The notes under the pieces are model-generated. The model ran no database searches. It saw only the letters and a list, made by a program, of their open reading frames with translations, and was not told the DNA's origin. A stretch of DNA of 40,565 bases from Myxococcaceae bacterium (GTDB lineage: Bacteria; Myxococcota; Myxococcia; Myxococcales; Myxococcaceae), in NCBI GenBank assembly GCA_016793095.1, contig JAEUJQ010000067.1:1-40565 (forward strand), read 5' to 3'. The stretch's first letter is position 1. Every line of letters starts with the position of its first letter. Positions 35,442 through 40,565 of this stretch are shown in pieces. The position numbers and the translations under genes were made by a program.

Positions 35442-37082
35442 TCAGCGGCGGCGGAGCGTCACCAGCATCACGAGCGCGAGGAGGACCGCCATCGAGTCGC
35501 CTGCCCCCGACGCCGCACATCCGGTCTTCTTCGGCAGCGGCTCGGTGAACATGGTGGACATGGGCGGCGTGGGCGACATGGGCTTGAGGAGGGCCGTGTT
35601 GTCCGTCAGCACCTCGGGCCCGCCCTCCTCGCGCAAGAGCTCGGTACGCCAGGACGCCGGGAGCTTCGCCAGGTCGATGCCCGACGAGCCACCGACCTCC
35701 ATCGTCCAGCCCTGCTCGGTCGTCAGGACCTGGCGCGTGCCGGCGGTGCCGCAGACCGTCGTCAGGGTCGCGACGTGGTTGTTCGACACGTTGGGCAGCG
35801 TCGGGTTGAACGAGAACGCCGGATCCTTGTTCATGTCGGCCGGCGAGATGGTGGTGAAGAGCCGTGTGAGAATGGGCGAGTCAGCGAGCAGCGCGCGCGC
35901 GTCGAGCACCGGCGTCACCACGCGCTCCCAGATGGCGTCGGCCATCGCTTGCGGCTGGTAGTCCTGTGGCGGCGCCATCGCCTTCATCGAGCGGTAGCGC
36001 GCGTAGAACACGTCGAGCGGCACGCCCTGCGGCGGAGGCAGATAGCGGGAGAGGATGCCCTTGAGCGGCCCGGGGAGTGCGAGGCCGCCGGTGAGCTGCT
36101 GCGCCTGGAACCCGTTCGCGTAGAGGGCCTCGACGAAGTCTTCGGGCGTGGGCAGGGCGGCGAACTGGGCCTTCGAGCCGAAGCGCAACGTCGACCCGAG
36201 TCCCCCCACCAACGGCTCTGGTGAGCCGGCGAACTCGGTGACGAACGAGTGCTTGCCCGGAGCCTCTCCGACGGCGCGGGTGATGACGCTCGCGTAGTTG
36301 CCCGCGCCGCCCAGCCAGTCGAGCTGCGCATCGTTGATGACGGTGTGGTGGTAGTTGCGCGGAATGCCGCGGCCGGCCGCGAGCAGGAACACCTGCACGC
36401 CCATGTCCTGCACGGCGCCGATGGAGGTGAGGGTGAGCGGAATCTGGCCGTAGTCGCTCTGGTACTTCATGACGATGGGCTGCAGGTCGCCGGTGTCGTT
36501 GCCCGGCCGCAGCTTGAGCGCGAGGAAGTAACCGCCCGGGCGGATGTACGGCGCGAGGGCGGAGTCGCTGGTGGCGGGGACGAAGTAGCGGTTGGCCATC
36601 AGCCACGCGAGCATCTCGTCCTTCGAGTCAGACCGCAGCACCGCGTAGTCGTAGGGCCCGACGGAGTCCTGCACGACGAGCGGTGAGCCCCCCGCTGAGC
36701 CACCTGCGAAGTTGCCGCTCGCGGTGCCGCCGCCCGCACCTGGCAGTCCACCGAGCTGGCAGCTCGAGTCGACGGAGCGGTTGACCTGGTACCTGGGCTG
36801 CGTGCCGGAGTTCAGCACGGCGAACACCTCATCGGCGCCAAGCTGGATGGTGGGGACGGCGGGCAGCGGCACCAGCCAGCCGAACTCCTGGCCGTTGGCG
36901 CCATTGTACAGGACCTGAACGTGCGCGGTGACCTGCCCGTTTTTCACCGCGAAGATGATGCGCTCACCCGCCTGCACGACGGGCACCGTGGGGTTGGGCA
37001 CGGCGAAGCAGCCGCATGCCTCGGCGAGCGAGGGGGCCAATGACACTGCGAGCGCCGCGAGGGAGACGAGCAGTCGGGACAT
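35442..37082 (-). CDS. DUF2330 protein with MYXO-CTERM-like sorting tail
   Basis: The protein has 546 residues and starts at 37082 with a signal peptide ending SLAEA, then [20 protein letters not shown] and [10 protein letters not shown], the hallmark opening of DUF2330. The C-terminus has a Gly-Cys (TGCAASGAG) followed by a hydrophobic helix and a final RRR, which matches the MYXO-CTERM signal known from myxobacteria. Such proteins are thought to be processed and anchored at the cell surface by a dedicated protease (myxosortase). The biochemical role of DUF2330 is unknown. A Gly/Ser-rich stretch near 120-140 is the only low-complexity part. Confidence 0.88.
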   Translation of the reverse strand: MSRLLVSLAALAVSLAPSLAEACGCFAVPNPTVPVVQAGERIIFAVKNGQVTAHVQVLYNGANGQEFGWLVPLPAVPTIQLGADEVFAVLNSGTQPRYQVNRSVDSSCQLGGLPGAGGGTASGNFAGGSAGGSPLVVQDSVGPYDYAVLRSDSKDEMLAWLMANRYFVPATSDSALAPYIRPGGYFLALKLRPGNDTGDLQPIVMKYQSDYGQIPLTLTSIGAVQDMGVQVFLLAAGRGIPRNYHHTVINDAQLDWLGGAGNYASVITRAVGEAPGKHSFVTEFAGSPEPLVGGLGSTLRFGSKAQFAALPTPEDFVEALYANGFQAQQLTGGLALPGPLKGILSRYLPPPQGVPLDVFYARYRSMKAMAPPQDYQPQAMADAIWERVVTPVLDARALLADSPILTRLFTTISPADMNKDPAFSFNPTLPNVSNNHVATLTTVCGTAGTRQVLTTEQGWTMEVGGSSGIDLAKLPASWRTELLREEGGPEVLTDNTALLKPMSPTPPMSTMFTEPLPKKTGCAASGAGDSMAVLLALVMLVTLRRR

Positions 37083-37125
37083 GCGAGGTCTTTCCGTGCG
37101 TGACCGGCCTTCGGAGGCGACGAAC

Positions 37126-38169
37126 CTAGCCCACCTCGGTCGCCACGCGCATCTCGTCCGACGGGTCGCGCTCGCGGGCGAGCCGCTGGACCTCGGCCGC
37201 CTCCGGGTCACGGCCCGCCGCCCGCAGCGATCTGATCAGCACCTGCGCCTGCTCTCGGCACTGACTCGTGAACCAGCGGCGTAGCTCCTCCACGTCCTCT
37301 TCCGGCAACCCGTTCGCGACGAACTCCTGTTGTCGGCCGAGGAGCGCGGTGAGGTCTGCCACCGGGTCGTGCAGGAGGCGGCCCAGGTCGGCCCAGCGCT
37401 GGCTGCCGATCAACAGCGTCTGCACGCGGTATTCCCGGGCGACCCACGGTGGTGGCTTCAACTTCACCTCGTCGAGCCACGCGAGTGACCTCGCCTCGTC
37501 TTCCAGCGCGTCGTTCAGCGCAAACCAGTCGGCGCCCGCGCGCTCGTCGGTGGCGAGCCTGGGTGTCAGCTCGTCACGCAGTGCCTCGAAGCGGGCTCTT
37601 GCGGCCGGCAGGGCGCGGACCAACTGAGCGATGAGGTTGATCAGGAACGACAAGCGGACGCCAACGAAGGCGGGCTCGACCTCGACCGACTTCAACCAGA
37701 GCTCCTCGACGTGCGGCAGGGCCTCGTCCAGGCGGCCGGCGTCGATGAGGTGACGGGCGAGGTCCATCCAGCTGGAGGGGTTCCCGGGGTCGAGCGCGTC
37801 ACGGAGGAGGTCGACCTCTTTCCGGCCGCCGCGCGCCGCCTCCAGCCAGTCGAGCAACGCCGCCGCCGGGCGCGCGCCGGTCACGCGGTCGAGCAGTTCG
37901 TCTCCACGCAGGAGCACCAACGTCGGCATCGCGCGCACGTCGAAGCGCTTCGAAAGGGCGTCGTGCTGATCGACGTCCAGCTGCACGGCGATGGCGTGCT
38001 GCGATACCCAGCCGATGACCGAGGCGTCGAGCCAGGTCGTCTGGTCCATGTTCTTGCAGGGCGCACACCACTCCGCCGTGAAGTCGACGAGTAGCAAACG
38101 GCCCTGCGCCCGGGCCGTGGCGGCCGCGCGCTCGAAGGACTCCGTGGTGAAGAGGGCAGGGGGAGCCAT
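37126..38169 (-). CDS. Thioredoxin-domain protein with helical C-terminal region
   Basis: The protein has 347 residues and no signal peptide. The thioredoxin fold covers about 10-115 with the redox motif WCAPCK (Cys35, Cys38) and the cis-proline segment MPTLVLL. The rest is helical and Arg/Glu-rich, resembling the TPR-like tail of YbbN/CnoX-type thioredoxin proteins that act as chaperones. The start at 38169 gives a normal N-terminal strand. The gene is divergent from the haloalkane dehalogenase gene. The chaperone-like role is inference from architecture. Confidence 0.88.
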   Translation of the reverse strand: MAPPALFTTESFERAAATARAQGRLLLVDFTAEWCAPCKNMDQTTWLDASVIGWVSQHAIAVQLDVDQHDALSKRFDVRAMPTLVLLRGDELLDRVTGARPAAALLDWLEAARGGRKEVDLLRDALDPGNPSSWMDLARHLIDAGRLDEALPHVEELWLKSVEVEPAFVGVRLSFLINLIAQLVRALPAARARFEALRDELTPRLATDERAGADWFALNDALEDEARSLAWLDEVKLKPPPWVAREYRVQTLLIGSQRWADLGRLLHDPVADLTALLGRQQEFVANGLPEEDVEELRRWFTSQCREQAQVLIRSLRAAGRDPEAAEVQRLARERDPSDEMRVATEVG

Positions 38170-38247
38170 GAGCGCAGCATGTCCGAAGTGCGGCGCCTGC
38201 GCGCGGGAGTCGTGGCGTCTCGCGGCGTGGTGCGCGATGTCTCGTGC

Positions 38248-39138
38248 ATGCACCTGCTCCGCACACCCGAGGAGCGCTTCGCCGCGCTGCCCGACTTTCC
38301 CTGGGCGCCGAGGTTCGTCGATGTCGGTGGCCCGCGCATGGCGTGGGTCGAGGCTGGCCCGGCCGACGGCCCGGTGGTGTTGTGCCTGCACGGGGAGCCG
38401 AGCTGGAGCTTCCTGTACCGCAAGCTGCTCCCCGTCTTCGCGAGCGCCGGCCTGCGCGCGGTGGCGCCAGACCTCATCGGCTTCGGCCGCTCGGACAAGC
38501 CGTCGCAGCGCGAGGACTACACATACCAGCGGCACCTCGACTGGCTGCGGGCCTTCATCGAGTCGCAGGCGCTCACCGGCATCACCCTCGTCTGCCAGGA
38601 CTGGGGCGGGCTGCTGGGCATTCGCCTCGCGACTGAGCTCGAGCCCCGCTTCGCCCGCATCGTCGCGGCCAACACGTTCCTCCCGACGGGCGACCAGCAG
38701 ATGCCGAAGGCCTTCTTCCGCTGGCGCGACTTCTCGCAGACGACGCCGTCGTTCGACGTGGGCGCCATCGTCGCGAAGGGCTGCGTGAAGCCGCTGTCAC
38801 CCGAGGTGGTGGCGGCCTACGACGCGCCGTTCCCTGACGACTCGTACAAGGCCGGCGCGCGGCAGTTCCCCATGCTGGTGCCCGCGACGCCCGACGACCC
38901 GCAGACCGTTCCGAACCGCCGCGCGTGGGACGTGCTGGGCGCGTGGACGAAGCCGTTCCTCACCGCGTTCTCCGACCAGGACCCCATCACCCGAGGCGGC
39001 GACAGCGTCTTCCAGGCCATCGTCCCCGGGGCGCAGCAGCAACCGCACGTCACGCTCGAGGGCGGCGGGCACTTCCTGCAGGAGGACGTCGGCGAGGCGC
39101 TCGCGAAGGTCGTCATCGACTTCGTGCGAAGGTCCTGA
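38248..39138 (+). CDS. Haloalkane dehalogenase (alpha/beta hydrolase)
   Basis: The protein has 296 residues from the ATG at 38248, which matches the usual N-terminus of the family (LRTPEERFAALPDFPWAP) and leaves 78 bp for the divergent promoters; an in-frame ATG at 38179 would leave only 9 bp. The enzyme hydrolyses carbon-halogen bonds through an aspartyl ester. The visible residues are HGEPSWS (48-54, oxyanion/halide region), nucleophile Asp118 in CQDWGG, acid Asp243 in FSDQDP and His275 in GGGHFLQED. The motifs fit haloalkane dehalogenase subfamily I (DhmA-like). The natural substrate is not known. A damaged copy of its 3' part lies at 39925. Confidence 0.92.
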   Translation: MHLLRTPEERFAALPDFPWAPRFVDVGGPRMAWVEAGPADGPVVLCLHGEPSWSFLYRKLLPVFASAGLRAVAPDLIGFGRSDKPSQREDYTYQRHLDWLRAFIESQALTGITLVCQDWGGLLGIRLATELEPRFARIVAANTFLPTGDQQMPKAFFRWRDFSQTTPSFDVGAIVAKGCVKPLSPEVVAAYDAPFPDDSYKAGARQFPMLVPATPDDPQTVPNRRAWDVLGAWTKPFLTAFSDQDPITRGGDSVFQAIVPGAQQQPHVTLEGGGHFLQEDVGEALAKVVIDFVRRS

Positions 39139-39183
39139 GCCGAGCCTGAAGAGCAGTGCTCACCGCCGTCGAGGAGTCACCTG

Positions 39184-39756
39184 ATGAACGCAGCCGTGCT
39201 CATGCTGGCGCTCGCGCAGGCCGGGCAGGTCGTCATCGACGTGGCTCCGGCGGTCGCGGTGCGGACGACCACCGAGGTGACTCCGTCGCCGGTCCTGGTG
39301 GGCAACGCGCTCGTTCCGGTGGGCGGGGGCGTGCTGCTCGACGCCGGGGCGCAGGTGAAGGGCCCGCTGCTGCTGGTCGGCTCGCTGGCCGGCGGGGTGT
39401 GGGGCGCGACGCGGGGCGCGGAGGACTGCTGTGACGTCGTCTTCCTCGAAGCGGCGTTCTCGTTCCGGGTGGGGCCCTCGGCGCGACTGGAGTGGCCGAC
39501 GAGCCGGGGAACGCTGCTCTTCCAGCTGGGACCTCGCTACCACCTCCACGCGCTCAGCGCGTCATCGAGCTGGGGTCCTGGCACCAGGCTCGCGCACGGC
39601 TGGGCGGCGGACGGCGCCGTCGGCTACCTCAGCACCACCGGAGCCCTGGGCCTGCGGGTCGACTTCACCGCCGGGCCGTTGATGTTCGGAGCGTCTTTCT
39701 CGCTGGTCTTCTCCATCCGTCAGGGTCGCGAAGAGCCGGCGCCGGACGATGCGTGA
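39184..39756 (+). CDS. Small predicted envelope protein, beta-rich
   Basis: The protein has 190 residues and a good Shine-Dalgarno sequence (GAGGAG, 8 nt before the ATG). It begins with a short hydrophobic N-terminus (MNAAVLMLALAQAGQ) and continues with alternating strands and turn residues, ending in a hydrophobic FSLVFSI strand. This looks like a small outer-membrane beta barrel, but no family is recognised. It follows the dehalogenase by 45 bp on the same strand. Confidence 0.7.
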   Translation: MNAAVLMLALAQAGQVVIDVAPAVAVRTTTEVTPSPVLVGNALVPVGGGVLLDAGAQVKGPLLLVGSLAGGVWGATRGAEDCCDVVFLEAAFSFRVGPSARLEWPTSRGTLLFQLGPRYHLHALSASSSWGPGTRLAHGWAADGAVGYLSTTGALGLRVDFTAGPLMFGASFSLVFSIRQGREEPAPDDA

Positions 39757-39924
39757 GCGGCACCATTGAGCTCGGGTTCGCCCGACGGCAGGAGGGTGTG
39801 CGCAGCGCGGCTGAGCTGCTCTTCGGAGACGAGCTGTCGTTCCTCGAGCGCACGCACCCGGGCTCCCGCTTCGTTCCTTCGCGCTCACGCCTGACCCGGG
39901 CGTGAACGTCGCCCAGCAGCTCCG

Positions 39925-40074
39925 GCGTGGGACGTGCTGGGCGCGCGGATGAAGCCGTTCCTCACCGCGGTCTCCGACCAACCGCACGTCACACGCGAGG
40001 GCGGCGGGCACTTCCTGCAGCAGGACGTCGGCGAGGCGCTCGCGAAGGTGGTGGAGGACTTCGTCACGCGGTCC
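39925..40074 (+). pseudogene. Partial duplicate of the haloalkane dehalogenase 3' end
   Basis: The reading frame from about 39925 repeats the C-terminal part of the dehalogenase: AWDVLGA, KPFLTA, GGGHFLQ, DVGEALAKVV. Residues equivalent to Gln244-Gln264 of the intact protein are missing (63 bp, in frame), joining SD directly to QPHV. There is no upstream part of the enzyme and no nucleophile, so this is a non-functional fragment. It records a duplication of the region followed by deletion. The frame continues to 40143 with unrelated residues. Confidence 0.85.
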
Positions 40075-40166
40075 CGAACGTGGGTGCCGGCCAGCGAGCG
40101 CGTCTCGGACGGTTGCCGCCGCAGCGAGGAGTCGCCGGCGTGACCAGATGTGCGATTGTCGTTCGG

Positions 40167-40565
40167 ATGAACGTTCGATTCGCCGTGCTCGTCGTCGCGA
40201 TTGCATCAGGTTGTGGCTCCAGTGCCTCCATGGATGGAGGAGCCGCAGGAGGCGCTGCTGGAACTGGCGGTGGCGCTGCGGGTGGAGCGACTGGCGGTGG
40301 CGTTGCGGGTGGAGCGGCTGGCGGTGGCGCTGCAGGTGGAGCGACTGGCGGTGGCGCTGCGGGTGGCGCGACTGGCGGTGGCGCTGCGGGTGGAGCGACT
40401 GGCGGTGGCGCTGCGGGTGGCGCGACTGGCGGCGGCGCTGCGGGTGGCGCGACTGGCGGCGGCGCTGCGGGTGGCGCGACTGGCGGCGGCGCTGCGGGGG
40501 GCGCGACTGGCGGAGGCGGCGCGGGTGGCGCGACTGGCGGGGGCGTCGCGGGGGGCGCGACTGGC
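40167..40565 (+). CDS. Partial lipoprotein with TGGGAAGGA repeats (runs off the window)
   Basis: The ATG at 40167 opens a frame with a lipoprotein leader MNVRFAVLVVAIASGC (Cys16). After about 32 residues the sequence becomes an uninterrupted tandem array of nine-residue TGGGAAGGA-type units to the end of the window. No stop is reached. This kind of Gly/Ala-rich linker commonly separates the anchor from the folded part of myxobacterial surface lipoproteins (compare the linker in the gene at 278). The folded domain is beyond the window. Confidence 0.8.
   Translation, partial: MNVRFAVLVVAIASGCGSSASMDGGAAGGAAGTGGGAAGGATGGGVAGGAAGGGAAGGATGGGAAGGATGGGAAGGATGGGAAGGATGGGAAGGATGGGAAGGATGGGAAGGATGGGGAGGATGGGVAGGATG
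40263..40565 (+). repeat. 27-bp minisatellite, at least 11 in-phase units
   Basis: Starting at 40263, units of exactly 27 bp repeat 11 times with only base substitutions (for example GCT to GTT, GGA to GGC) and no length change, then run out of the window in phase. They encode TGGGAAGGA. Length variation by slippage would keep the frame. Confidence 0.9.

Noticed and set aside
1-40565. CRISPR arrays, tRNA and rRNA genes
   Set aside because: No regularly spaced repeat-spacer series and no recognisable tRNA or rRNA sequence was seen; the tandem repeats present are coding minisatellites.

Overview
This window is high-GC DNA from a myxobacterium-like organism (phylum Myxococcota). The inference rests on gene content. 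There are very large lipoproteins with Cys-rich repeats and Ala/Gly-rich linkers, MopE-type CNxxDDDCDG motifs, a DUF2330 protein ending in a MYXO-CTERM-like tail, a protein with an MXAN_5187-like C-terminus, and many lipobox or signal-peptide proteins of unknown role. I saw no tRNA, rRNA or CRISPR array.

Layout. Positions 278-7014 hold a 1900-residue surface lipoprotein gene and a divergent small secreted protein gene. Positions 7018-15761 are the most unusual part. Three paralogous secreted proteins each join a caspase-type (C14) protease domain to a C-terminal formylglycine-generating-enzyme-like (C-type-lectin-fold) domain; two of them carry two PEGA domains in between. They are accompanied by a DUF4384-like secreted protein, an intact Uma2-family gene, an internally deleted second Uma2 gene, and an N-terminal remnant of a reverse transcriptase of the kind found in diversity-generating retroelements (DGRs). 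A caspase/FGE-like target next to such a reverse transcriptase is a recognised DGR arrangement. Here the RT is cut off before its catalytic motifs and no template repeat is visible, so I read the locus as a decayed DGR. Two of the paralogs lie head to head across 34 bp centred exactly on a 12-bp palindrome, and one is followed by a hairpin placed like the DGR target-recognition hairpin.

Positions 15769-23101 hold an M48 metalloprotease/SH3-like pair, a HAD hydrolase, a small lipoprotein, two coupled secreted proteins, and a coupled TPR/DUF2252 pair. Positions 23319-25868 encode a Cys-rich, Gly-rich lipoprotein. Positions 25869-26629 lack a supported gene but contain two copies of an 82-bp direct repeat. 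Positions 26630-35439 hold an MXAN_5187-like coiled-coil protein, an EF-G-like GTPase, a secreted TPR-like protein, an N-terminally extended Lgt (lipoprotein diacylglyceryl transferase) and a polytopic membrane protein. Positions 35442-39756 hold the DUF2330 protein, a thioredoxin-domain protein, a haloalkane dehalogenase and a small predicted envelope protein. A broken 3' copy of the dehalogenase follows. The window ends inside a lipoprotein gene made of an uninterrupted 27-bp minisatellite.

Taken together, much of the coding capacity is for exported or envelope proteins, and the Lgt encoded here is the enzyme that would lipidate the several lipobox proteins. The caspase/FGE locus is the best candidate for an uncharacterised system.
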